Shown: positions 1-10,915, numbered from the stretch's first letter. The stretch is 20,729 nucleotides of DNA from Aureobasidium sp. EXF-3400 (GCA_024195585.1 SWBL01000558.1:1-20729); one strand, 5' to 3'. The notes: generated by a model not told the origin, from the sequence alone. Program-made: numbers and translations.

Positions 1-1571
1 CCCCCAAAGGCTATCTCCATGTCCAGAGTCATATTTGAATTGCAACTGTGCATTTCGACAGCGTATCAGAAGTCCTGTACTCGCGCTGGAGAGGGGCCAG
101 TCGCAAGATTGTGACAGGTCTTAGCACACGGGGAGGGTGTGTTCTTCGATTGAGCGCCCGAGGACATTCCAATCACTGGTCTCGTCGTTGGGCAGCAAAA
201 CAGTTGCTTCTTGTACGGAGTACATAGTCTGAGAAGGCTTCTTGCATGCTACAACGCCACCTAGGTAAGAATACAGCCGGGTCTCACACCCCTGAATCAG
301 TGTAAGCATGGCATCACCGGTCTGGTCTGGTGCTGCTGAACCCAGAGGTCTGGTGATGTTCTCCCGATTGGGCGTTTGTGAGTACGAGTCGTCTGTGCTA
401 GATATGTGTCGAAGCGCCCTCGGCCCGCTGCATCGTTACAGAGCACGGATGGATCGTGATTGTGACTTGTGGGGTGCGGAGTCGCATGAATGGCGTTTAC
501 AATCTGCCCGTGACGAGATGCTTGATCACCACTAAGTGGAGTGATGCACGAAGAAAGGGGCAGGTTGGTTTCGTGGGAGAGCACCGCGTAGGAGAGCGTT
601 TGTAGTCATGTTGCAGAGTCGATCTTATAGCCAGGTCAAGACAGAAAGGGCACTCGAGGTTGTACAGGCGGACGATGTATTCGAGGCCATGACTCTCGGT
701 TGCCGGGCCAAGACTGTAGCGAGGTGAAGATTGACATGCAAGCGGACGGACGGAGATAGCAATGACTAGCTACTTGTCTTCACAATCGAGCGCTGACGTG
801 AAGAAGAGCTATCGCGGTCTATCAATATATCCTCACCGCCAGAGCTTGAGCAGTGCTTTAGAGGCAGGTTTGCCAGGGTCCAGCGGACGCGACTCGTCTC
901 GGCCACGAGGACAAACGGCTGGGCGCGGACATAAAAGTTAAAAACGGCTGCTGGGGAATGAACGAAACGTTGCTGAACAGTTGAAGAGGAGGCAGGAACA
1001 GGAAAATGCGACGGAAAATCGTGACGAGTCTGTTTGACAAAGACCTTTTACAGGTACTACAAGGTACGAATGGATAGCTGAATGCTGGAGCAAGGAGTAG
1101 TCGAGGATCGGCAGAGGGCCTGGCAGGGAAATTAGCCAATGATTGGCGTCATCGGCAGCAGTTTCTGGAGCGCGAACGCTAAAGTGGCAGCCAGCGCCGC
1201 AGCGGCATCGTGCATGCAACAGGAAAGGGCAGGAGTGCGCCCGCGATGGACATGGACAGACAGCTCATCCATCACACCTTAAGGCCATTCCCGGTCCGTC
1301 CCTTTTCTTCCCACCTCGATCGAATCCTGCTTTGCCGACTACTTTTGCCTATCCGAACTCGCTCCCTCCGTCTGTGTCTTGCTTCTGCTTCTGTTGCACC
1401 CATCATTCTTGGTGCGACCCTCGATCACACTCAGCAGCTACATTTAACAACATCTGCACCACCTCATCACGCTTACCAACCGTACCCGTCGCTGTTCTAC
1501 AACTTTGTATAACGTCGTCTCTGCTTCTATCCTATTCATGACAGCCCGCCTCTGACACGTCTCGCACTACT
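1..1571. other. Intergenic region, no supported gene; right part is the promoter/5' UTR of the J-domain gene
   Basis: Only short open frames occur here (under 135 codons, several without an ATG) and none resembles a known family. From about 1290 to 1571 the + strand is rich in C and T (runs such as CCCTTTTCTTCCC), as is common around transcription starts and 5' leaders of filamentous fungi. A perfect palindrome of two facing CCAAT boxes lies at 1135-1147. The left 1.1 kb shows nothing I can assign; a small gene with introns cannot be excluded. Confidence 0.6.
1135..1147. promoter_or_regulatory. Inverted pair of CCAAT boxes (GCCAAT-G-ATTGGC)
   Basis: The sequence GCCAATGATTGGC is a perfect palindrome around a central G and presents a CCAAT box on each strand. 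CCAAT is the core bound by the fungal HAP/CBC complex. It lies about 425 bp upstream of the J-domain gene start. The sequence is seen directly; binding is inference. Confidence 0.35.
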
Positions 1572-3419
1572 ATGTCCTCGCCCTTGCCACCGGATCCATA
1601 TGTCGCTCTGGGCCTTAGCAAGGATGCTACGCCTGCGCAGATCAAGACCACGTACCGAAAGCTCGTGCTGAAATGCCATCCGGACAAGGTCACGGACGAA
1701 TCGAAAAAGGCCGAGGCATCTGATCAGTTCCATCGCATCCAACAGGCATACGAGATTCTCAGCGACGAAGGCCGACGATCCCGCTATGATGCCCAGATCA
1801 AGCTGGCAGATCTACGAAAGCAGAGTATGAACAATCGGCCCCCTGTTGAGGTCAGAACCGCTGCATACGAAGTGCCAACGTCTGGCCCCGGCCGTGCTAC
1901 CTTTACCGCCAAAGGACCCGAAAGAGTGTACGAAGAACGCCGACCTGAGAGATCCGACTCGGATGACTACTTCAGCAGCGCACCACGAACGACGTCACGA
2001 AAACACGATGATTATGAACGACAACCTATGAAGAAGACGGCAGTACCGCCGAGAGACGACAAAGAACGTGCTAGAGCAGTTGAGCGCGAGAAACGTGAGA
2101 CCGAACGAATGTCACGAACAGATAAGAGGAGGACGCGTGACCAAGACCAGAAACGCGAACGAGACAGGAAGTACTCGGCGTATAACGATGACAGCGATAC
2201 CGACTTGAGACATGAAGCAGAAAGACGTAGGAGAGCTGACGAGGACAAGGAGATGCGGGCCAGATTGGACAGAGAACGGGAAAGAGAACGAGAACGTAGG
2301 AAGGACGGCGGCCGCGAGAGGGATGAGTACGAGCGAGACTGGGAACGTTCATCACGTCGAGGATACGACCCACAGCGGTACTCCCGCATGGAAGAAGATG
2401 CCATGGCTCACATAGGAAGGGACAAACGACCATCACTCTCGCGCAGTGCATCGACAGCCAAGACCGAGACATATGTTGACCGCTCGAGTCGATCCACACC
2501 CGCCTTTGTGCGCCGACATTCGGCCAAGCCTACCATGTCTCCTCAGCCTCGTCGTGATCGCGACAGGAGACCGAGCGAGCCCGACATTATCGAGGCCGAT
2601 GAGCGCCGTCCTGCAATTCGACCTACAACTTTATATACCTCGGCATCGTCGCCTTCTACCATCAAGCTCCCTCGAGACCCGCCTCCTCGCAGTGCAAGCA
2701 TGAAAGTTGAAGACCGCAACCCACCACCCATGCCCATCCGCCGCTCCGAGACCATGCCCAACATTTCTCCCAAGCGTGCCAAAGACTCAAAAGCCTCGAT
2801 TCTGAGAGACACCGACTTTATGGGCGGCCTACCAACCCCTTCTGCGAGCCCAGACTATGCGCCCTCACCCACCACATCCTACAAGACGACCTATCACTAT
2901 CCCCGTCAAGACACTTCAAGCTCTCGCGAGGATGAATATCGCCGCAGTGCCGAGCGTGACTACGAACGTGAACACGACCGTCCTCGCGAACGCCATATCC
3001 ACCACTCTCCCGAGCCCATGCGCGAACCCATACGATCTTCGAAGTCTTCTGCAACACCTCGCTACACCGCTCCACAACCTCCACCGATCAAGACGACCCC
3101 AAGCTATAGCAGAGGTTATACGACCGAGTCACCAACCTCGTACATCAATGTACGGCCATCGCCAACACGCCGGGAGAGCCAGCGTGACTACGAATCGCTT
3201 CCCAGAGCCACAATACCAAAGGCAAACTCGAGTGCCAAGTATGAGTATCCCTTTGACAGCGTCCGCGATTATGAGAAGGAGCGCCGAAGAGGCAGCCCGA
3301 TTGACGAGTACGTTGCCTACCCGAGCCACAGAGCTTCTGCCTCCGCTACACGTCCACAACTGCGTCGGCAGCACACGAGCGATTATACCTCGTATGCACC
3401 ACGTACCCAGGTTGCTTAG
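1572..3419 (+). CDS. DnaJ (J-domain) protein with long charged disordered tail
   Basis: Single-exon gene of 615 residues. Residues 8-77 form a J domain, including the HPD tripeptide at 36-38 that is needed to stimulate Hsp70 ATPase, so the protein should be an Hsp70 cochaperone. There is no Gly/Phe region, zinc finger or class A/B C-terminal domain, which makes it a class C J protein. Residues about 160-265 are almost only R, E, D and K, with alternating RE pairs, probably a highly charged helix or disordered segment; the rest (270-615) is rich in S, P, R, T and Y, looks disordered, and ends without a recognisable domain. No signal peptide or membrane segment is seen. The start at 1572 follows a CT-rich leader and places the J domain at the N terminus. 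It converges on the PFF1 gene. The client and process are unknown. Confidence 0.9.
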   Translation: MSSPLPPDPYVALGLSKDATPAQIKTTYRKLVLKCHPDKVTDESKKAEASDQFHRIQQAYEILSDEGRRSRYDAQIKLADLRKQSMNNRPPVEVRTAAYEVPTSGPGRATFTAKGPERVYEERRPERSDSDDYFSSAPRTTSRKHDDYERQPMKKTAVPPRDDKERARAVEREKRETERMSRTDKRRTRDQDQKRERDRKYSAYNDDSDTDLRHEAERRRRADEDKEMRARLDRERERERERRKDGGRERDEYERDWERSSRRGYDPQRYSRMEEDAMAHIGRDKRPSLSRSASTAKTETYVDRSSRSTPAFVRRHSAKPTMSPQPRRDRDRRPSEPDIIEADERRPAIRPTTLYTSASSPSTIKLPRDPPPRSASMKVEDRNPPPMPIRRSETMPNISPKRAKDSKASILRDTDFMGGLPTPSASPDYAPSPTTSYKTTYHYPRQDTSSSREDEYRRSAERDYEREHDRPRERHIHHSPEPMREPIRSSKSSATPRYTAPQPPPIKTTPSYSRGYTTESPTSYINVRPSPTRRESQRDYESLPRATIPKANSSAKYEYPFDSVRDYEKERRRGSPIDEYVAYPSHRASASATRPQLRRQHTSDYTSYAPRTQVA

Positions 3420-4025
3420 TAGCTTCCGCTCCACCTTCTCTGTCTCCCGGTCTTGCATTTCTGTTTTATGGCACGCCATATTTCAGGTTCCATGTCCAAA
3501 GGCGTATATCTGGCATATAATGGCTTCCATCTTGCTCCATTGCATCTTCTCTTCTCCCAACCAACCATCAATTCAACGTGCCGTTCGTACCACAGCCAGG
3601 GACGCGAGCGACTGTTATGTTGGTGTTTTATGTTTCATTCTCATCAGCATTGAATGTTCTGCAAAGACGAACTGGGAAGTCATGATTTCTCATTTTCCGG
3701 ATCATCTCCTTCTACCTCCTCCTTGCTTTCTTCTTCACTCAACCTCATATAGCTTCTTTGACGATCTCCATTACAATCAGAACACACAGAACAGAATAAC
3801 GATACGAATTGATGACAGACATTACTTTATTCCTTGTCACTGGTTGCGATGAATGTTCCTTTTGTCATGATTTCTCATTTCGCTTCATCATACGTACATA
3901 GAACATGGTAACAACAGAAACAACAAAATAAGAGACTATGAGACATTATCGTCAACATCAACAGCGTGCAATGCATAACGATCCACCTCTCCATGCATCA
4001 TACCACCTTCTTCGACTTCCAGACT
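3420..4025. other. Convergent intergenic region (3' UTRs)
   Basis: This 606-bp stretch separates the stops of the J-domain gene (+) and the PFF1 gene (-). It is pyrimidine-rich and without a credible gene. TTTATT at 3826-3831 reads AATAAA on the minus strand, a possible polyadenylation signal for PFF1 about 195 nt after its stop. Nothing else is evident. Confidence 0.5.
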
Positions 4026-7000
4026 TTAGAGACTGAAGTGCTTGTACCCCTCGACCAGACCATCGCTGTTCTTGGTAACAGCACTCCACACAGGCATAAA
4101 GTGCTTGACCTCGTCGAAAGCAGGCACATTGCCTACCTGGTTGGCATCACTCCAGACACACATGACTTTGCCCTCGATACCACCATATTGCTTCTTCACT
4201 TCGCGGTCAAAGGTGACGTTGACGCTCCATCTGGCATCCCAATCTCTGCTGTACAGGTACACGCGCTGTTCTCCACCATCACGACCTGGTTTCATGACTT
4301 CGGCCTTGGCACCTGCATTGCTAATGCTCAAGTTCGCAAAGGGAGTAGAGAAATACAAACGACAGGCACGGGTATTGGAGCCGCGGACGTCAAAGACATA
4401 ATCCTGTTTGGTTGCGTTTTTGGAAGAAGGGCGGGTGATGTTGAAGTCGAGCCAGGTCGCGTATTTGGCGGTCTGGGCTTGTCTGCGGGCCAGTGCCAGC
4501 GAAATCGTGTCGTTGGGGTATGGCATGCCTGGTTGATGTGGCTTGTATGCCGTAGGTACGACATTGGGAGCAGGTCCCGTCCAAGAGCAGCTGTCAAGAC
4601 CTGCTCTGAAGGCCCAGAATTCGTAGTCGGGGCCAGCACAATGATAGCCGTTCTCCGAGGCCGATGGCACTTGAGATACAATGGACTCGAGGTAAGGGGA
4701 TAGGCCGGTAAGCGCAACGGAGTTGTTGCCGTGGTCGAGATCGATTTGCTGAAGGAAGAAGACCTTGAGTCGGGAGGTGCGAGAGAAGGGGAAGGCTACG
4801 AGGTTGTAAATCAGAGTGCCAATGAAGACGAACATGAGGAAAGTGGGGATTTGATAGGTTATGCGATGGATGAAAGGCGTCAGGGGGAGCAACAGCAGCA
4901 CCGACGTTGCGGCAATCAAAAGGTAGACAAGCAGAACAGGACTACCATCAGCAGGCGTTTGGTGCAAAGCTGAGGTCATTAGCAGTCCCAATTGACCGAT
5001 CAAAATCACATTGATGGGTGCCAGAATAAGAAACTGGAGTAGCCACATCCAACTTGGAAGACTAGCAGACCAAGCCTGCTCACCCTCATATGCCTGACTG
5101 GTGGGAGGCAAGTGCAGTGAGGCTGCAGTATCGTCATTGTCGTCAGGTCGACGGCTTTCACGCCCGTAGCGTGTAAAGGTCTGTCTCGAACCAAGCAGAG
5201 AGGTACGTTCATCTGCATCTTCGTTGTCATTCGCATGCGTTGCTCTGCCTCTAGGAGTGTCCTCGTGGTCCACAACGTTGTGAGAGACGAGGCTGCCACT
5301 ACGTGCAGGGCTCGGAAGAATACTTTGCGATGCGTATGTGGCCTGCTCAACGTAGACAGTCTTCTTGGGCAGCGCGAAGAACTCAAGGTATGAGATGAGC
5401 AAAGCCAAGAAGACGGAGGCGTTGTAGATGACCAGGAAGTAGCCAGATCCAAGGTGCAATCGCTGCTCCCCAATGGTTGCAGCCACCAGCGCGATCCAGG
5501 AAAGAGCATAGAGCCATATCAACACATAAGCACGGGAAAGTGCGGATGGCCGAACTGCGTCTCCGAGGCGGAAGAGGAACCACGCAGTAGAAAGCCACGC
5601 GGTGAGCATCATGCTCCAAATGGCGTACTCGGAGCTGTAAACAATGTGTGGGTTGACTTTGGTGACAAGATACGCGAGCGCTACAACAATGCCACTTGCG
5701 ACAACAAAGATCAGAGGGAATCTAAAAAAGCCTCTCCACCCATAGAACTTGACAGTCTCGTCATCATCCGACGAGTGGAGATATTTCTTTCTAGAGAACA
5801 AATACCACTTGTCGGTCTTGTGCAGAGTCACGTCGAAGATGATCAAGAAGATTGGCCCTGCAACAAGTAATGTCACGGAAAGCGCGAACAGAGTGTGCAA
5901 CTGGAAGACTGCAAATGCTCGCCCAAACAAGTCAAACCAGACACCGGTACTGCCAGATGACTTGTCGGTCTTGCCATACCTCTCATGATCTGAAGGACGC
6001 TCGAATTGATGACTGGTGTCGCTCGAAAGGCCCTGCACGGTGGTCAGAGCAGCAGAGAGCATATGCCACAAGCTCTCGATACTGGTTTCTCTGGCGTTGT
6101 CTTGGTTAGTGTGGTATCTAGCGCGAGGCTCCATGAAGGCTACATCCAAGCCACGCATACCCAGGTCGTCAACAAAGACACTGTAGTCTGTCCCGCTTTT
6201 GACCAGACCCCTTTTGAAACCATCACCGCTGATGACACTGCCAAAAGGATGAGGGCTCTTAGAGTAGAATTTGGTTACCTCGGTATCAGTGCTTCTGAAC
6301 AAGGTGGCTCTGCCTCCGGCACCAGCGCCCTCAAGATTGAGGAAGGCACGAGGGAATTGGGCGAGGGGGTGACGAGTGAAGGCCTTTGCGCCGTAGAGAC
6401 CATCCTCTTCACCGTTATTCAGAAGGAACAAGACACCACGATGAGGCAGATTCTCCTGTTTGGTGAAGTGTGATAGTAGCTGCAGTACTGAAATGACACC
6501 AACACCATCGTCTGTGGCACCAAATCCAGTGCTGACAGAGTCAAAGTGGGCGTTGACGAGGACGCCACCAGGGCCGTTGTAGGTGGTCTTGTTGAGCCAC
6601 CATTCATCGTCCGAGTCTTCTGCGCCTCTCACGTAGACCATGATATTGTTGCTCTCATAGTAGACAGTGTAGCCTCTTGGATCGGTGTATGTCACGTTGC
6701 TGACATCTCTGTCAAAGACAGTGACAGGCAGGGCAGCGTTGGTATGTTGAGCAGCCTCTTTCCACTCAACCTTGTTGGCATCGAGTATGTCTCGGACACG
6801 GGCGAGTAGCCATTTGCGCACGGCAACATTTTCCCTGCTGTTGAAGGGGTGGTAAGCACGACTCAAGTGCTCGAGGTCATTCCAGGCTTGGGTTATGTTG
6901 ACGCCCGGCCACTTGTGCGGAGTGGGAGTGCTTGGAGCTGGCGGCAGGACATGATGGGAGACAATGAGGGCGGCGAACAGGCCGGCGTAGACGACGACGG

Positions 7001-7058
7001 TGAAAAAGGTGACGACCCAGGGTCCGAAGCCAAAGGGGTTGCGCGATCTCGGTGCCAT
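4026..7058 (-). CDS. PFF1: Vacuolar membrane protease, M28 zinc peptidase with multispan membrane part (PFF1)
   Basis: Uninterrupted reading frame of 1010 residues from the ATG at 7058, which gives the usual family N terminus (MAPRSRNPFGF) followed by a first membrane segment at about 14-36. An in-frame ATG at 7208 would add 50 residues in front, which I consider unlikely. The lumenal M28 domain shows the dinuclear zinc site: H171 (in NAHFDS), D183 (in ATDDG), E217 as general base and E218 as ligand (NNGEEDG), E243 (NLEGAG) and H316 (YHTNQD). About eight further hydrophobic segments follow between about residues 385 and 800, with a Ser/Asp/Arg-rich loop before the last three, then a lumenal C-terminal domain carrying several N-x-S/T sites. 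Family knowledge: yeast Pff1 is a vacuolar membrane metalloprotease. All active-site residues are present, so it should be an active peptidase; its substrates are unknown. Confidence 0.95.
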   Translation of the reverse strand: MAPRSRNPFGFGPWVVTFFTVVVYAGLFAALIVSHHVLPPAPSTPTPHKWPGVNITQAWNDLEHLSRAYHPFNSRENVAVRKWLLARVRDILDANKVEWKEAAQHTNAALPVTVFDRDVSNVTYTDPRGYTVYYESNNIMVYVRGAEDSDDEWWLNKTTYNGPGGVLVNAHFDSVSTGFGATDDGVGVISVLQLLSHFTKQENLPHRGVLFLLNNGEEDGLYGAKAFTRHPLAQFPRAFLNLEGAGAGGRATLFRSTDTEVTKFYSKSPHPFGSVISGDGFKRGLVKSGTDYSVFVDDLGMRGLDVAFMEPRARYHTNQDNARETSIESLWHMLSAALTTVQGLSSDTSHQFERPSDHERYGKTDKSSGSTGVWFDLFGRAFAVFQLHTLFALSVTLLVAGPIFLIIFDVTLHKTDKWYLFSRKKYLHSSDDDETVKFYGWRGFFRFPLIFVVASGIVVALAYLVTKVNPHIVYSSEYAIWSMMLTAWLSTAWFLFRLGDAVRPSALSRAYVLIWLYALSWIALVAATIGEQRLHLGSGYFLVIYNASVFLALLISYLEFFALPKKTVYVEQATYASQSILPSPARSGSLVSHNVVDHEDTPRGRATHANDNEDADERTSLLGSRQTFTRYGRESRRPDDNDDTAASLHLPPTSQAYEGEQAWSASLPSWMWLLQFLILAPINVILIGQLGLLMTSALHQTPADGSPVLLVYLLIAATSVLLLLPLTPFIHRITYQIPTFLMFVFIGTLIYNLVAFPFSRTSRLKVFFLQQIDLDHGNNSVALTGLSPYLESIVSQVPSASENGYHCAGPDYEFWAFRAGLDSCSWTGPAPNVVPTAYKPHQPGMPYPNDTISLALARRQAQTAKYATWLDFNITRPSSKNATKQDYVFDVRGSNTRACRLYFSTPFANLSISNAGAKAEVMKPGRDGGEQRVYLYSRDWDARWSVNVTFDREVKKQYGGIEGKVMCVWSDANQVGNVPAFDEVKHFMPVWSAVTKNSDGLVEGYKHFSL

Positions 7059-7337
7059 CGACACGGATGCTGCAATCCTTGACCAGAGACGAATGGGTTG
7101 AGGAGGCACGACTTTAAGCTCAAGCATGAAGCCTTGTTCACCGATACATCCAAAAGCTTGGACCACGCCCGTTGCATCACCTGTATCTGAACATACACAT
7201 GATTCCATTCCTCTTTACGCCTAACTTCCGAGGTATCTGCCTATTCAACTCATAACATGCTAACATTACACGCGCTGGGGTATCTAACCTTAGCTGACCA
7301 TCACGCCGACCTTCTCCCTGAACTTCCTCTGTCTCTC

Positions 7338-10300
7338 TCAAATCCCTGTGTTTCGGAACCCTTGATCCATAAGGATTCCACCACCGAATATGTCATTCTC
7401 ACCCCCGAACATGTCATTCAGGTTGATGTTGGGAAAGCCCGTCCCCTGACCAATGCCTGGTTGCTGTCCTGGCCACCCACCAGATACTTGACGCATGTTG
7501 GCCATCTGCTGTTGCTGTTGCTGTTGCATCATGCCCATGTCCCATCTACCTTGCTGCTGCTGTTGTTGTTGCTGTTGTTGCTGTTGTTGCATCATGTAGG
7601 GTGGTAGAGGATAGAATTGCGCTTCAAGGTTGTCCTCTGGTCCACTGCTCTGCCCTGACATCATGACCGGCACCTTTGAATCACCAAAGTTGTCGAAAAT
7701 GTTAGGATCTTTGGCAAATTGGTTGTTCTCAAAAGTCGTCAGAGGCTGGTTGGGATACGTAAAAGGTTCTGCAGATGGGAACATCATCGCCGATAGATCT
7801 GGTAGATTTGGGTTCGTCATGTCCAGTGCAAGATTGTACGGAAGCATGCCATTAGAAGGGCTGCTGGTTTCCATCGGTCCAGTGACCAGAGTCTGGTTGA
7901 AGTTCGGGCTGGTCGGTGTGTATGAGCCACTACCCGAACTTATCGAGGACGTAGGGAAAGACATTCGTTGATCAAAGGCGGACGCGGTCGGGACAGTAGA
8001 ATGGTTTGGGAAGGTGCTCGCTCGCTGTACGGAACCAGGCTGAGGCGGTGGTGGTTCTTTGGCGGTGACGGAGATGTCAGGATGGCTTCGCGCACCCTGT
8101 GGTGGGCCATGGTTCGAACTTTGACGTCGTTTGCGCGATGGAGCAGGGTTCGCACGACCTTCACGTGCCCAAGCTGGGAGTGCCTTGAAGATACCTTCCA
8201 AAGTAACAGCGTATCGATCTGCGGCCATACTGCGTTTAGCCAAAGATGCTAGCACTTCCTTGCCCTGAATAGCATCCTTCAAAACAGCTTCAGTTGTGAT
8301 ATTTTGAGGGTTCTCTGCTGCAAAATAGATCAAGGACACAACGGCAAAAAATGTCGTGTACATGACAAACCAATGCGCGCCATTCAATAAGCCTTTCTGC
8401 TTCATTTGCACACACAAATGAATATGGTTTCGCGCAAGGTTGACGTAAGAAGCCGCGCAGGTATATGCACGTTGGTCAATGTTACGCGATCTCTTGTCGT
8501 TCGCAACGAAATGCAAGAAGGGTCGGTAGAGAAGTGCTTGAGCATGAGCGTATGCGATGCGAAGGAGTTGCTGGGCCCTACAACATGGTTAGTCCGAAGG
8601 AGAGAGCGATGACGCAAAGTGTTCTTACCTTGTGAGTGTAGGGTTCGAATTATTGCATGGGTCCAGCCCTGCAGGAAGATTGCTCTTCCATGTCTCCAAA
8701 TCCTTTTCGATGTCTCGGATAACAGAGAAGGGAACAGTGTAAGAACGGTCCATGGTGCTTTGAGCGTTCTTTGCTCTGATTGGGTACACATTCCGTACAA
8801 TCTTGACGAGTAGCTCTACCAGTCGGCTATGCGCATTGGAGGCTGTTGTTAGTGTAAGAGTGCCCTCTGGCATAGGGAGGATTCCGTCTTCGGTGATATA
8901 TTCATCATCAACCTCGAGAGGATATTCTTGATCGATGTCCTCTTCACTGAGGGTTTGTGGCAAACCCAACATTGCGCCAACATAGATATCCATTTTGCGA
9001 ATGGTCCAGAAAACACGTTTTCTGGTCTCAGCTTCGATAGGATTGAAGGTGCGGCTGAAGGCAGAATTGTTCCTGTGCAGACCCATGCGCAAAGCGGAGC
9101 GCAATGCTACACCTACATATGCGTAGCATTGCGACAATTTCGCCGAGCATTGGAGGAATGTGATCATGTAGAGAACTGCCTGAATAGAAGTCAAGTCGCG
9201 AGCGTCTGCTATATCCAGCAATTGACGTGCTGTTCTGAAGTATTTGAAACTGTGCCGTGTCAGTACTTGAATTGCTTTAGACCAGCAAGCTTGCTTACCC
9301 TTGGTCAATGGCAGTTTCGTAGCCAGCCTGGTTCAAAGGACTCTGTTCGTCGCTGCCAAACAAACAGCCAACTGACATAGTACTGTACAATAGAGGAAGA
9401 AACTTGTGATCCTGGTTCGTGTAGTTCTCGTATGGTGTGTTATACATGCGATCAAAGGACGCCCAAAAGGTTGGAACATGAATGGATCTCATGAGAACAG
9501 AAGCATCAGTAATGGCGGTTTCACACAAGTCTCGAGCGACGTCTCTAGAGGGGAGATCAGTGCCAGGGACTGCACCGTCGACAGAAAAACCGGGCGATTC
9601 TGGATTCAGAGATCTGGGAGAGTCAAAGACTTGTGACATTGGCCTTGACTTGACGAATGGAGTAGCCTTGGACTCGGGTCCAAGAAGGTCACCTAATTGT
9701 TCTCGCATGCGCCGCACAAAACTGAGGCCAGAAGAATGACCATGGTAATCCCAGTTTCCTTGTTCGTCGAGTTCGAGTTGGCCAATAGCACGGACCATGG
9801 ATTCTAAGTTGGTGTCTTTCTGATCTCCATTTGGAGCAGATGTGAGGTTTGCAGGTGCGGGAGCAGCAGGTTTGGTCGCAGAAGTGTCGTTGCTGACGGG
9901 CTTGGTCGAGAAACCGGGAATGTATCCTTGGGCAACGGCGACATCGATGCTGGGATCGTTTAAATTCAGGTCAGGCATAAGCATTCGCAGGAGCGTCTCC
10001 GCGCGGTGGACTCGATGCTCCAGACCCTCGATGTACTGGGGAGCGGGATTGCGACGACGATTAGAAGGCTGGTCGTAGGTACATTCTAGAATTGGTCAGA
10101 GGTGACTTCTTTGCGACGAGCTATCACGATGCTTACCATAGCTATAGACTGTACAATGCGTGCAGGGCTGCTTGCCGTCGCATTTGATCTTCTTCCTTCG
10201 ACATTCATCGCATGCTCGAGTCACCCTTCGGCGCTTCTGCATGGGCAGTTGGGATTTGGATTGAGTCTGAGCCAACGAGCTCGACGGCCCTGAGGGAGAT

Positions 10301-10383
10301 GTCTGTGACTCATGCTTGATATCGTGTTCCCAATGCTCTCCTTCGCTGTTGTCGTCGTACATTTCGGGCGAAGTCGCCTCCAT
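7338..10383 (-). CDS. Zn2Cys6 transcription factor, Asg1-like, with fungal-specific TF domain and polyQ tail
   Basis: Four exons by my splicing: 10383-10137, 10085-9299, 9249-8629 and 8577-7338, giving 964 residues. The introns (51, 49 and 51 bp) have GTAAG donors, AG acceptors and CTGAC/CTAAC-like branch sites, and each junction restores the frame. The zinc cluster has cysteines at 58, 61, 68, 74, 77 and 84 (CX2CX6CX5CX2CX6C); the first intron lies just before the last cysteine. The cluster and following segment ([23 protein letters not shown]) resemble yeast Asg1, a stress-gene activator, as I remember it. A fungal_trans (middle homology) domain spans about 260-520. The C-terminal 400 residues are low-complexity, with Q13 and Q7 tracts, a likely activation region. 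ATG at 10383 has G at -3 and +4. Target genes are unknown; linkage to gaaA-gaaC is not evidence of a role there. Confidence 0.9.
7506..7589 (-). repeat. CAA/CAG repeats coding two polyglutamine tracts
   Basis: Within the last exon of the Zn2Cys6 gene, 7551-7589 encodes 13 consecutive glutamines and 7506-7526 another 7, separated by a short Met/Gly/Trp-containing linker. CAA and CAG codons are mixed. On the + strand the region reads as a Leu-rich open frame, which is a shadow. Length variation between isolates is likely by analogy with other coding microsatellites. Confidence 0.9.
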
Positions 10384-10581
10384 GACGGAGAAGCGGGGTT
10401 TGTATGGTGAAGGTGTGGTCTAGGGTTAACAGACCAAGGTGAGAAGAGGAAAACGCACTCTGTTAGGGGCACACGGAGTTGCGATACGCTGCGGGATGAT
10501 GCACTTTGTCAAACGACAAAGAACGATGACCTAGCGAGTCGAACTGGATCCCAATATGCCGCTAACTTAAGTCCGAGTCTC

Positions 10582-10594
10582 TCGGCCGCGGCGG
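10582..10594. promoter_or_regulatory. CGG-rich element upstream of the Zn2Cys6 gene
   Basis: TCGGCCGCGGCGG, about 200 bp upstream of the Zn2Cys6 factor's ATG, contains three CGG triplets and one CCG. Zn2Cys6 proteins typically bind CGG triplets, so autoregulation or regulation by a related factor is possible. This is inference from composition only. Confidence 0.25.
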
Positions 10595-10915
10595 TTAAAA
10601 GACTAGCAGGGTCGCAGCAGCTGACGGCTCTTGAGCTGGATATTACGTATATGGACTGTTTCAATCAGTTGCCAAGCGCAGTATTCCTTTTCGTGCTCTC
10701 TTGGCCACCAACTGTTAGAGCGAGAGGAAGAGAGAGAGGTGAAGAATGTTTCGAGGGTTGGGCTCGGCAAAAGGATTTCTCGCTCCTGAATACCATAATT
10801 GACTGGCTGAAAACTCTCGCGACAAGAATGGATTGGTCCCAGCTTCTATTCTGAGGCCTGATTATTCCCACATGTTCCCGCTGCTCGTTCCTGACTCGGC
10901 TATCTCGACCTTGAA

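Noticed and set aside
121..309. 62-codon minus-strand frame with an ATG and reasonable composition
   Set aside because: Too short, no recognisable family, and no convincing neighbouring exons. It could be an exon of a small gene but I cannot support it.
608..727. 39-residue ATG frame on the + strand
   Set aside because: Composition looks protein-like, but the length is within chance and there is no family match or splice partner.
2857..3852. 331-codon open frame on the + strand overlapping the end of the J-domain gene
   Set aside because: It overlaps well-supported coding sequence in another frame, is low-complexity, and runs on through pyrimidine-rich 3' UTR sequence. It is a shadow frame.
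7059..7208. 50-residue in-frame N-terminal extension of PFF1
   Set aside because: PFF1 proteins start shortly before the first membrane segment, which fits the ATG at 7058; a 50-codon open stretch can occur by chance.
7257..7607. Leu-rich 116-codon frame on the + strand
   Set aside because: Its leucine run is the reverse complement of the CAA/CAG polyglutamine codons of the Zn2Cys6 gene; no independent support.
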